From: DATAFF01 sp036257595
GTDB taxonomy: Bacteria > Pseudomonadota > Alphaproteobacteria > Rhizobiales > Aestuariivirgaceae
DNA: 64,000 nt
NCBI GenBank assembly: GCA_036257595.1
Contig: DATAFF010000024.1
Location: 1 to 64,000, forward strand
Reading direction: 5' to 3'
The translations under genes and the position numbers were made by a program. Under the pieces are notes generated by a model. The model did not search any database, was not told the origin of the DNA, and saw only the letters and a list, made by a program, of their open reading frames with translations. Numbering within the stretch: position 1 is the stretch's first letter; each line of letters opens with the position of its first letter. Below, piece by piece: positions 17,191 to 24,677 of this stretch.

Positions 17191-17843
17191 CCGGGCCGGC
17201 TCAGTCGCGAGGCGGGCTCGGCCTGCCATGCCGGCCCGCGGTGCTGGTGCTCGCCTTGCTGCTCGCCGCGTGCCAGACCTCGACCGGTGTCGATCTGCTG
17301 ACCCGCCCGAGCGCGCGCGACAGCGGCCCCAAGGCTGCGGCCACCGCCGAGCCCACCGTCACCGAGGAGCTGTTCCAGCCGACGGTGCACGCCATTCTGG
17401 CAATGAGCGGCGGCTTCGGCACCGCCAAATCCGCCGTGGTGGTCGAGACCGTCTGGCAGAGGAAAGGCAGCGACGAGCGCTTCACCGCCGCGCTGATGCC
17501 CGACCGGGTCGAGGTGAAGACCCTGAAGCCCGGCCACTATGCCCTGGTCAAGGCGGTCGCCGGCGGCAATGATCTGCTTGCAGTGGAAGCCAAGGATGCA
17601 AGACCGCTCGCGGTCGAGCTGTCGCTCGATCCCGGCGATGTCGTCTATATCGGCAAGCTCCTGTTGCGCGAGGAGACCCGCAAGCGCAAGGTCAGGAAGA
17701 ACGGCAAGACGTCGACCGAGGAGGTCAGGCGCATCGTCCTCGACGTCAGGGACGACATGGCATCGGCCAAGGCGGCGGTGAGCGAATCCCATCCGCTCCA
17801 GGCGCCGTCGCTGAAGCGCCGCCTCGTCAAGCGGACGAGCTGA
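17187..17843 (+). CDS. Putative lipoprotein, unknown function
   Basis: The product has 218 residues from ATG 17187, overlapping the carboxylase stop (ATGA). A signal sequence (about residues 17-31) ends in a lipobox, LLAACQ, so the Cys near residue 32 should be lipidated. The mature part has a beta-rich middle (VVVETVWQRKGSDERFTAALMP, LKPGHYALVKAV and DPGDVVYIGKLLL). A basic segment (RKRKVRKNGK) and a charged tail follow. This resembles a periplasmic DUF2846-like sandwich, but I do not recognise it firmly. It probably shares the mce-pccA transcript. Confidence 0.65.
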   Translation: MTGPAQSRGGLGLPCRPAVLVLALLLAACQTSTGVDLLTRPSARDSGPKAAATAEPTVTEELFQPTVHAILAMSGGFGTAKSAVVVETVWQRKGSDERFTAALMPDRVEVKTLKPGHYALVKAVAGGNDLLAVEAKDARPLAVELSLDPGDVVYIGKLLLREETRKRKVRKNGKTSTEEVRRIVLDVRDDMASAKAAVSESHPLQAPSLKRRLVKRTS

Positions 17844-17848
17844 TCCCC

Positions 17849-18133
17849 ATGACCGCCACCCGCACCGTCCATCTGCGCATTGAGGGCCGCGTCCAGGGCG
17901 TCGGCTACCGCTATTGGGCGGCCGACCGGGCGCGCGAGCTCCATCTGGTCGGCTGGGTGCGCAACCGCCGCGACGGTTCGGTGGAGGGGGTGTTCTCCGG
18001 CCCCGCAGCAGCGGTCGAGCGGATGATCGCGCTCTGTGCCGACGGCCCGCCGGAGGCCGCCGTCACCTCGGTCGAGACCGTCGGGGAGGGGACCGGGGTT
18101 TTCGAGGATTTCACCATCGAGCCCACCGCTTAG
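17849..18133 (+). CDS. acyP: Acylphosphatase
   Basis: Acylphosphatase hydrolyses the carboxyl-phosphate bond of acyl phosphates. The 94-residue protein has the catalytic Arg in EGRVQGVGYRYWA and the catalytic Asn in GWVRNRRDGSVEGVFSG. The gene starts 5 bp after the lipoprotein stop. The TAG stop (18131-18133) is itself the first TAG of a TAGGCAG repeat array. Confidence 0.93.
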   Translation: MTATRTVHLRIEGRVQGVGYRYWAADRARELHLVGWVRNRRDGSVEGVFSGPAAAVERMIALCADGPPEAAVTSVETVGEGTGVFEDFTIEPTA

Positions 18134-18206
18134 GCAGTGGACAATAGGCAGTCGGCAGTCGGGAAAATGCGCCGGAGACTGCCGACTGGCTAATGCCTAT
18201 CTGCCG
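18131..18206 (+). repeat. TAGGCAG heptamer array after acyP
   Basis: The array starts on the acyP stop codon: taggcagtggacaataggcagtcggcagtcggg. After a 17-base spacer comes the complementary arm, gactgccgactggctaatgcctatctgccg, giving an imperfect hairpin. The units are more degenerate than in other arrays. It ends directly at the A-rich side of the hairpin at 18207-18247. Confidence 0.8.
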
Positions 18207-18247
18207 AATAAAAACAGCCTCGCCGGGAGGGGTGTCCGGCGAGGCTG
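18207..18247 (-). terminator. Intrinsic terminator reading leftwards
   Basis: A perfect 12-bp stem CAGCCTCGCCGG / CCGGCGAGGCTG (18215-18226 and 18236-18247) encloses a 9-base loop. On the minus strand it is followed by TTTTTATT (complement of 18207-18214). On the plus strand no T-run follows. It is therefore a textbook terminator for leftward transcription, yet no minus-strand protein gene lies upstream of it within several kilobases. Confidence 0.75.
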
Positions 18248-18432
18248 CAGAGCGAGGTCAGGACCGGGGCGGGGTCGGGGCAGGGGATGGTCCCGGTCGG
18301 CTGACCTGCGAAGCTCGAATAAGGCGGTGGCGAAGACTCCCTTTAATCCTTGCCACCTGAGTTGCCCTGACCCTATAGGCCGGCCAGTGAACCGGTTATG
18401 ACCGCTCGGTTCATCTGGCGTTCATCTTTGGG
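18248..18432 (-). ncRNA. Candidate small RNA ending at the leftward terminator
   Basis: Between two heptamer arrays lie about 185 bp without a convincing protein gene, upstream of a strong minus-strand terminator. On the minus strand the sequence can form GGTGGCAAG/CTTCGCCACC around an AAAGGGAG loop, and paired GGTCAG/CTGACC blocks. A CTATAG near 18375 could be a -10 box but has no good -35. A 32-codon frame starting GTGGCAAGG also exists, with a weak ribosome binding site. I cannot match it to tmRNA, RNase P, 6S or SRP RNA. Confidence 0.35.
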
Positions 18433-18438
18433 GCAGGG

Positions 18439-18531
18439 GAGGCAGTAGGCATCGGGCAGTAGGCAGTAGGCAGTAGGAGTAAGGAAAGGGCGTCGGTCCA
18501 CTGCCTATTGCCTACTGCCTATTGCCCCTAC
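18439..18531 (+). repeat. TAGGCAG heptamer array before leuD
   Basis: Left arm: ggcagtaggcatcgggcag and three further tandem units. Right arm, from 18499: cactgcctattgcctactg and on. Together they form an imperfect hairpin with a G-rich spacer. This array is not on a plus-strand stop codon. If the neighbouring minus-strand RNA is real, the array lies upstream of it rather than at a 3' end. Confidence 0.8.
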
Positions 18532-18598
18532 TTGACCCCGTCCCCGGAAAGCCGGAAACAAGGCCATCCCGAGGCGGCACACGAAAGGGCCCGGCGCC

Positions 18599-19204
18599 AT
18601 GGAAAAATTCACCGTTCTGACCGGGGTGGCCGCATCCCTGCCGCTGGTCAACGTCGACACCGACATGATCATCCCCAAGCAGTTTCTGAAGACCATCAAG
18701 CGGACCGGCCTCGGATCGGCGCTCTTTCACGAGATGCGCTATCACCGCAATGGCGAGGAGATTCCCGAATTCGTCCTCAACCGTCCGGCCTGGCGCCAGG
18801 CGAAGATCCTGATAGCCGGCGACAATTTCGGCTGCGGCTCGTCGCGCGAGCATGCCCCCTGGGCGCTGCTCGATTTCGGCATCCGCTGCATCGTCTCGAC
18901 GTCCTTCGCCGACATTTTCTACAACAACTGCTTCAAGAACGGCATTCTGCCGATCATCGTCAGCCCCGACGACCTGAAGAAGCTGCAGGACGACGCCGAG
19001 CGCGGCGCCAACGCCACCATCACCATCGACCTGCCGAATCAGGAGATCCGCGGTCCCGACGGCGGCACGATCCGCTTCGATGTCGATCCCTTCCGCAAGC
19101 ACTGCCTGCTCCACGGGCTCGACGATATCGGGCTCACCCTCGAAAAGGCCGATCACATCGACCGTTTCGAGTCGGCCAAGGCCGCCACCCGTCCCTGGCT
19201 CTGA
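18599..19204 (+). CDS. leuD: 3-isopropylmalate dehydratase small subunit
   Basis: LeuD with LeuC isomerises 2- to 3-isopropylmalate in leucine synthesis. The 201-residue protein shows VDTDMIIPKQFLKTI, AGDNFGCGSSREHAPWAL and SFADIFYNNCFKNGILP, the swivelling-domain signatures. The large subunit gene leuC is not in the window. leuD occupies the place upstream of pyrH where rpsB and tsf usually lie. Confidence 0.95.
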   Translation: MEKFTVLTGVAASLPLVNVDTDMIIPKQFLKTIKRTGLGSALFHEMRYHRNGEEIPEFVLNRPAWRQAKILIAGDNFGCGSSREHAPWALLDFGIRCIVSTSFADIFYNNCFKNGILPIIVSPDDLKKLQDDAERGANATITIDLPNQEIRGPDGGTIRFDVDPFRKHCLLHGLDDIGLTLEKADHIDRFESAKAATRPWL

Positions 19205-19219
19205 TGGGCTGACGAGACG

Positions 19220-19936
19220 ATGTCCAAGCTTCGCTTCACCCGCGCCCTGGTCAAGATCTCGGGCGAAGTCCTGGTCGGATCGCACGGCTTCGGCATCGAT
19301 CTCACAATGGCCTCGCGAATCGCTGCCGAGGTCAAGACCGCGGTCGATCTCGGCGCCGAGATCGCGCTGGTCATCGGCGGCGGCAACATCTTTCGCGGCG
19401 TGGCCGGGGCGGCGGCCGGGCTCGACCGGGCCCGCGCCGACTATATGGGCATGCTCGCCACCGTGATGAACGCCCTCGCCATGCAGGGGGCGCTCGACCG
19501 CCAGGGCCTCGACGCCCGGGTCATGTCGGCCATCCCGATGCCGACCGTCTGCGAGCCATTCCAGCATGATGCCGCCCTCGATCATCTGCGCCACCAGCGG
19601 GTCGTGCTGTTCGCCGCCGGCACCGGCAATCCGTTCTTCACCACCGACACCGCCGCGGCGCTGCGCGCGGTGGAGATGAAGTGCGACGTCATGCTCAAGG
19701 GCACGAGCGTCGACGGCATCTATGCCGCCGACCCCAAGACCACCCCGGATGCCGAGCGATTCGAGAAGCTTACCTATCAGGACGTGCTGGCGCGCAATCT
19801 AAAGGTGATGGATACCGCGGCGATCGCCCTTGCGCGCGACAATCGTATTCCGGTAATCGTGTTTTCCATCCGCACGGAAGGCGCTTTGCCGGAAGTCCTC
19901 AAGGGCCAAGGGCGCTTCACGATCGTTAAGGATTGA
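19220..19936 (+). CDS. pyrH: UMP kinase
   Basis: PyrH phosphorylates UMP to UDP. The 238-residue amino-acid-kinase-fold protein has LVKISGEVL, ALVIGGGNIFRG, TGNPFFTTDTAAALRA and the C-terminal IPVIVFSI. It lies 15 bp after leuD and before frr, as the pyrH-frr-uppS-cdsA-dxr order requires. Confidence 0.95.
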   Translation: MSKLRFTRALVKISGEVLVGSHGFGIDLTMASRIAAEVKTAVDLGAEIALVIGGGNIFRGVAGAAAGLDRARADYMGMLATVMNALAMQGALDRQGLDARVMSAIPMPTVCEPFQHDAALDHLRHQRVVLFAAGTGNPFFTTDTAAALRAVEMKCDVMLKGTSVDGIYAADPKTTPDAERFEKLTYQDVLARNLKVMDTAAIALARDNRIPVIVFSIRTEGALPEVLKGQGRFTIVKD

Positions 19937-19982
19937 TGCTGCGCCGCGGTCCTGGCGACGGGCGGCTCAGGGAGTTCATGTC

Positions 19983-20549
19983 ATGGCACAACCCACCTCC
20001 ATCGATCTCAAGGAGCTGAAGCGCCGGATGCATGGCGCTGTCGAAGTCCTCAAGCACGAATTTGCCGGCCTGCGCACCGGCCGGGCCTCGGTCAGCCTGC
20101 TCGAGCCGATCACCATCGAGGCCTATGGCGCGACGATGCCGCTGAACCAGGTCGGCACCATTTCGGCGCCCGAGGCGCGGATGCTTCTGGTCCAGGTCTG
20201 GGACCGCGCCCTCGCCGGGTCGGTCGACAAGGCGATCCGCAATTCCGGCCTCGGCCTCAACCCGATCACCGAGGGCCAATCGATCCGGGTGCCGATCCCC
20301 GAGCTCTCCACCGAGCGCCGCCGCGAGCTGACCAAGGTTGCCCATCAATATGCCGAGAAAGCGCGGGTGGCGGTGCGCAATGTGCGCCGCGACGGTATGG
20401 ACCTGTTGAAGCGGCTGGAGCGCGATGGCCATATCAGCGAGGACGAGCATCATCAGAAGAATGATGAGGTCCAGAAGATGACCGACGCCATCATCAAGGA
20501 GATCGACGAGGCGTTGCATCACAAGGATGGCGAGATCATGCAGGTGTGA
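19983..20549 (+). CDS. frr: Ribosome recycling factor
   Basis: RRF splits post-termination ribosomes with EF-G. The 188-residue product shows LRTGRASVSLLEPI, GSVDKAIRNSGLGLNP and RRELTKVAHQYAEKARVAVRNVRRD, the hinge and three-helix bundle. ATG 19983 follows a GGGAG. It ends in GTGA, giving a possible overlapping start for the next gene. Confidence 0.96.
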   Translation: MAQPTSIDLKELKRRMHGAVEVLKHEFAGLRTGRASVSLLEPITIEAYGATMPLNQVGTISAPEARMLLVQVWDRALAGSVDKAIRNSGLGLNPITEGQSIRVPIPELSTERRRELTKVAHQYAEKARVAVRNVRRDGMDLLKRLERDGHISEDEHHQKNDEVQKMTDAIIKEIDEALHHKDGEIMQV

Positions 20550-20581
20550 TCTCGAGAGAACGCCTAGCGGGACGGGAGGGT

Positions 20582-21316
20582 ATGAAAATCGATCCGATGC
20601 CAGGGGGTGGCCCGCGTCATGTGGCGATCATCATGGATGGCAATGGTCGCTGGGCGCATCAGCGCTCGCTGCCACGCTCCGCCGGCCATCGCCAGGGCGT
20701 CGAGGCGGTGCGCCGCGCCGTTCGCGCCGCCATCGAGTTCGATATCGCCTATCTGACGCTTTACAGCTTCAGCGCCGAGAACTGGTCGCGTCCGGCCGAG
20801 GAGGTGAGCTACCTGCTGACGCTGCTGCGCCGCTTCATCCGCCAGGACGTGGCCGAGCTTCATGCCGCCAATGTCCGCATCCTGGTGATCGGCGAGCGCG
20901 ACGGCCTTGCCGCCGACATCGTGCAGATGATCGAGGATTGCGAGCGCCTGACCGCCGCCAACACCGGCCTCTCCCTCATCGTCGCCTTCAACTATGGCAG
21001 CCGCCAGGAGATCGTGCGTGCCGCCCGCGAGGTCGCGGCCGCGGTCGCCGCCGGCCGGCTCGCGCCCGAGGCGATCACCACCCGGCATCTGTCGGAGGCG
21101 CTCTATCTTCCCGACGTTCCCGACCCCGATCTCCTGATCCGCACCAGCGGCGAGCAGCGCCTTTCCAACTTCCTGCTGTGGCAGCTCGCCTATACCGAGT
21201 TCGTGTTCGTCGAGGAGCACTGGCCCGAATTCAACCGCGAGATCTTTGCCCGCGCCATCGGCGCCTTCCAGCAGCGCGAGCGGCGCTTTGGCGGGATCAC
21301 CGCCAAGGCGCTGTAG
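20582..21316 (+). CDS. uppS: Undecaprenyl diphosphate synthase
   Basis: This cis-prenyltransferase makes the C55 lipid carrier for peptidoglycan and other wall polymers. From ATG 20582 it has 244 residues; a GTG at 20546 overlapping frr is possible but less likely. Signatures are HVAIIMDGNGRWA (catalytic D19), LTLYSFSAENWSRP and DLLIRTSGEQRLSNFLLWQ with the TEFVF that follows. All key residues are present. Confidence 0.94.
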   Translation: MKIDPMPGGGPRHVAIIMDGNGRWAHQRSLPRSAGHRQGVEAVRRAVRAAIEFDIAYLTLYSFSAENWSRPAEEVSYLLTLLRRFIRQDVAELHAANVRILVIGERDGLAADIVQMIEDCERLTAANTGLSLIVAFNYGSRQEIVRAAREVAAAVAAGRLAPEAITTRHLSEALYLPDVPDPDLLIRTSGEQRLSNFLLWQLAYTEFVFVEEHWPEFNREIFARAIGAFQQRERRFGGITAKAL

Positions 21317-21324
21317 CCGATCCG

Positions 21325-22179
21325 ATGGCCGCGCCATTGGCAGGCGACGATGTCATCCCCCGCTGGCGCGATCTTCGATTGCGCAGCCTCGCCGCCGCCG
21401 TGCTGGTGCCGGTCATCCTGTGGGTCGCCTGGCTCGGCGGCATCTGGTTCGAGCTTGCCGCCATGGCGCTCGGCTTGGCGACGGCGCTCGAATGGTGCCG
21501 CATGGTGTTCCGCGACGATCGCGGCCAGACCGTGATCCATGTCGTGAGCGCCGTGCTGTCGGCGCCTGTCTCGCTGCAGCTCGGTCCTGACTGGGCGCTG
21601 GCCCTCATCTGCCTGTTCTGGGCGGTGAGCCTCGGGCGCGTCTGGACCTCGGGCGATCAGCTGAGCGCCTGGCGGATCCTCGGCATTCCCTATGTGTCGC
21701 TGCCGCCGCTCGCCTTCGTCACCCTGCGTGGCGACCCGGTCTTCGGGCTCACCGCCATTCTCCTGATCTTCGCCGTGGTCTGGGCCGCCGACAGCGCCGC
21801 CTACTTCGCCGGCCGGGCTATCGGCGGTCCGCGCCTTGCCCCCGCCGTGTCGCCGAACAAGACCTGGGCGGGCCTTGCCGGAGCGGTCATCGCCGGCACC
21901 CTGGCGGGTCTGGTCGTCGCCGAGCTGACCGACCTGCCGCGCCTCGCCGCCATCGGGCTTCTGAGCGGCGCCCTGGCAGCGATCGAGCAGGCGGGCGACC
22001 TCTTCGAATCGGCTGCCAAGCGGGCCTGCGACACCAAGGACACCGGCAGCCTCATTCCCGGGCATGGCGGCGTCCTCGACCGTGCCGACGGATTGATTGC
22101 GGCGGCCTGCGCTGCGGCGCTTCTCGGCGCCTGGCGCGGCGGCTTCGAGCAGGCGGCTTCGGGGCTGCTGATATGGTAG
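21325..22179 (+). CDS. cdsA: Phosphatidate cytidylyltransferase
   Basis: CdsA makes CDP-diacylglycerol, the precursor of all phospholipids. The 284-residue protein is strongly hydrophobic with several helices. Its conserved parts are DSAAYFAGRAIGG, SPNKTWAGLAGA and the signature KRACDTKDTGSLIPGHGG with the DRADGL that follows. It starts 8 bp after uppS and overlaps dxr by 7 bp. Confidence 0.93.
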   Translation: MAAPLAGDDVIPRWRDLRLRSLAAAVLVPVILWVAWLGGIWFELAAMALGLATALEWCRMVFRDDRGQTVIHVVSAVLSAPVSLQLGPDWALALICLFWAVSLGRVWTSGDQLSAWRILGIPYVSLPPLAFVTLRGDPVFGLTAILLIFAVVWAADSAAYFAGRAIGGPRLAPAVSPNKTWAGLAGAVIAGTLAGLVVAELTDLPRLAAIGLLSGALAAIEQAGDLFESAAKRACDTKDTGSLIPGHGGVLDRADGLIAAACAAALLGAWRGGFEQAASGLLIW

Positions 22180-23378
22180 GACGGATCATGGGCTCCCCTT
22201 CGCCGCCCCGCCGGCTCACCCTTCTCGGGGCCACCGGCTCGATCGGCACCTCGACCCTCGAGGTGCTGGCGCACCATCCCGGCGCCTTCGAGGTCGAGGC
22301 GCTGGTCGCCAACCGCAATCTCGATGCCCTTGCCAGGGCGGCCGGGCGGTGCCGCGCCCGCCTGGCGGTCACCGCCGATCCGGCGCTATATGGCGAGCTC
22401 AAGAGCATGCTCGCCGGCACCGGGACCGAATGCGCCGCCGGCCCCGCCGCGGTGATCGAGGCGGCCGAGCGGCCGGCCGACATGGTCATGGCGGCAATCG
22501 TCGGCGCCGACGGGCTCGCGCCGACCCTGGCCGCCGCCCGCCAGGGTGCCACCATCGCCTTGGCCAACAAGGAATGCCTGGTCTCCGGCGGCGAGGTCTT
22601 CACCCGGGCCGCCAAGGCCGCCGGTGCCGCCATTCTGCCGGTCGACAGCGAGCACAGCGCCGTTTTCCAGTGCCTCGAGCCGGAGAATCTCGACCATCTC
22701 GAGCGCATCACCCTCACCGCCTCGGGCGGGCCGTTCCGCACCCGCTCGCGCGCCGAGCTTGCCGCCGTCACCCCGGCCGATGCCCTCAAACATCCCAACT
22801 GGTCCATGGGCCGCAAGGTGACCATCGATTCGGCAACCCTGATGAACAAGGGGCTCGAGCTGATCGAGGCGTTCCATTTGTTCCCGGTCGCCCTCGACCA
22901 GCTGGCCGTGGTGATCCATCCGCAATCCATCGTCCACAGCTTCGTGTCCTATCGCGACGGCTCGGTCATCGCCCAGCTCGGGGTGCCCGACATGCGCACC
23001 CCCATCGCCTATGCGCTGGCCTGGCCGCGCCGCATCGCCGCCCCGGTCGCGGCGCTCGACCTGGCCCGCATTGGCACATTGACCTTCGAGACCGTCGATT
23101 CCGAGCGCTTCCCCTCGGTCGACCTCGCCCGGCATGCACTTCGTAGTGGCGGAAGCGCTTCAACCATCCTAAATGCTGCGAACGAGGTGGCGGTGGCGGC
23201 TTTCCTCGCCGGAGAGCTCGCCTTTCTCGCCATCACCGAGCTCGTCGGGCGCACCCTTGCGCGCGCCGAGCGCGACGGGATGGTGGCGCCGCTGTCGACG
23301 CTGGACGATGTTTGGGCGGCCGACCGCTATGGCCGCCAACGCGCCAGGGAGCTGGCGCAGCAATTGCTTGCCCAATGA
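22173..23378 (+). CDS. dxr: 1-deoxy-D-xylulose 5-phosphate reductoisomerase
   Basis: Dxr makes 2-C-methyl-D-erythritol 4-phosphate in the MEP isoprenoid pathway, which feeds UppS. The 401-residue product has the NADPH site LLGATGSIGTSTLEV, NKECLVSGGE, the metal site PVDSEHSAVFQ and the catalytic loop NWSMGRKVTIDSATLMNKG. ATG 22173 overlaps cdsA; ATG 22188 is an alternative start. Confidence 0.95.
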   Translation: MVGRIMGSPSPPRRLTLLGATGSIGTSTLEVLAHHPGAFEVEALVANRNLDALARAAGRCRARLAVTADPALYGELKSMLAGTGTECAAGPAAVIEAAERPADMVMAAIVGADGLAPTLAAARQGATIALANKECLVSGGEVFTRAAKAAGAAILPVDSEHSAVFQCLEPENLDHLERITLTASGGPFRTRSRAELAAVTPADALKHPNWSMGRKVTIDSATLMNKGLELIEAFHLFPVALDQLAVVIHPQSIVHSFVSYRDGSVIAQLGVPDMRTPIAYALAWPRRIAAPVAALDLARIGTLTFETVDSERFPSVDLARHALRSGGSASTILNAANEVAVAAFLAGELAFLAITELVGRTLARAERDGMVAPLSTLDDVWAADRYGRQRARELAQQLLAQ

Positions 23379-23421
23379 TTGCATTGGCAAGACGGGACGA
23401 TGAAGTGAAGCCGGAGGTCAG

Positions 23422-24567
23422 ATGAACGCCGCGAGTGTCCTTGCCGCACCTTTCGATGTGCTCGGCGGTTATGTCCTGCCGTTCCTCTTGGTTCTCACCC
23501 TCATCGTCTTCGTCCATGAATTCGGCCATTTCATCGTCGCCCGCTGGTGCAAGGTCGATGTCGAGGTGTTCTCCATCGGCTTCGGCCGCGAAATCTTCGG
23601 TTGGCAGGACCGTCATGGCACCCGCTGGAAGGTGTGCTGGCTGCCGCTGGGCGGCTATGTGAAATTTGCAGGGGATGCCAATGCTGCGAGCCTGCCGTCG
23701 CGCGAGCGGGAGACTCACGGCGTCGCCGCGCCCGGCGATTTCCACGGCAAGCCGGTGTGGCAGCGGGCCGCCGTGGTGGTTGCGGGACCGGTCGCCAACT
23801 ATTTGCTGGCAATCGCGATTTTCTTTCTGACTCTGACCTTCATCGGGATTCCCGTCAACGAGCCGAAGGTCAATGCCGTACGCCCCGGCGGTGCCGCCGC
23901 GCAGGCCGGCATTCTCCCTGGCGACATCATCCGCAAGGTGAATGGCGAGCCCACCGCGAGCTTCGAGGATGTCCAGCGCATCGTTGCGCCGCGCGCCGGC
24001 CAGGCGCTGACGATCGAGGTCGAGCGCGCCGGCCAGCCCGTCGAAACGACGGTGACGCCGGTCGAGACCGAGATCAAATCGGGCAATGCCTCGGTCAAGA
24101 TCGGCCTGATCGGCATCGAGCGCTCCGCCGCCGGTCCCCGAAACTATCTGCGCCAGAGCGCCGGCGAGGCATTGGAGACCGCCCTCGAGCGGACCTGGTT
24201 CATCACCTCACAGTCCATTCTCTATGTCGGACGCATGCTGTCCGGGAGCGAAGGCACCGGCCAGCTCGCCGGTCCCCTCGGCATTGCCGAGATGACCGGC
24301 CGCGCCGCCTCGCTCGGCATCTTCGAGCTCCTGCAGATTGCCGCGGTGTTGTCGGTAAGCATCGGCCTGATCAATCTTTTTCCGATTCCGATGCTCGATG
24401 GCGGCCACCTGCTTTACTACGGCATCGAGGCGGCCAGGGGCCGGCCGCTCGGTCAGGAAGCTCAGGAATTCGGGTTCAAACTGGGCTTTGCGCTGGTGCT
24501 GACGCTGATGGTTTTCGCCACTTGGAACGATATTGTCCGCTTTGTGTCCTCCTGGGTAAGTTCATAA
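23422..24567 (+). CDS. rseP: RIP metalloprotease RseP (site-2 protease)
   Basis: RseP cleaves membrane-embedded substrates such as anti-sigma factors and remnant signal peptides. The 381-residue inner-membrane protein has the zinc motif HEFGH (residues 32-36) in its first helix. A PDZ domain (about 140-210; GILPGDIIRKVNGEP) and the third ligand motif INLFPIPMLDGGHLL in a late helix complete the site. The order dxr-rseP-bamA is standard. Confidence 0.94.
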   Translation: MNAASVLAAPFDVLGGYVLPFLLVLTLIVFVHEFGHFIVARWCKVDVEVFSIGFGREIFGWQDRHGTRWKVCWLPLGGYVKFAGDANAASLPSRERETHGVAAPGDFHGKPVWQRAAVVVAGPVANYLLAIAIFFLTLTFIGIPVNEPKVNAVRPGGAAAQAGILPGDIIRKVNGEPTASFEDVQRIVAPRAGQALTIEVERAGQPVETTVTPVETEIKSGNASVKIGLIGIERSAAGPRNYLRQSAGEALETALERTWFITSQSILYVGRMLSGSEGTGQLAGPLGIAEMTGRAASLGIFELLQIAAVLSVSIGLINLFPIPMLDGGHLLYYGIEAARGRPLGQEAQEFGFKLGFALVLTLMVFATWNDIVRFVSSWVSS

Positions 24568-24677
24568 CAACCTGAAATGCGGCAGGAATTGAAGGTTTGC
24601 ATGTGGCCGAAAACAGCGTAAAAGATTAGCGGGGATTCGTGCCTGGGGCGGCACGGCAAGAAGGGTGAGATCGCTAC

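Noticed and set aside
14455..17229. A very long open frame on the minus strand opposite mce, DUF1467 and pccA
   Set aside because: It is the antisense shadow of G+C-rich codons; the plus strand encodes recognisable families throughout, and the antisense product is low-complexity His/Asp/Gly-rich.
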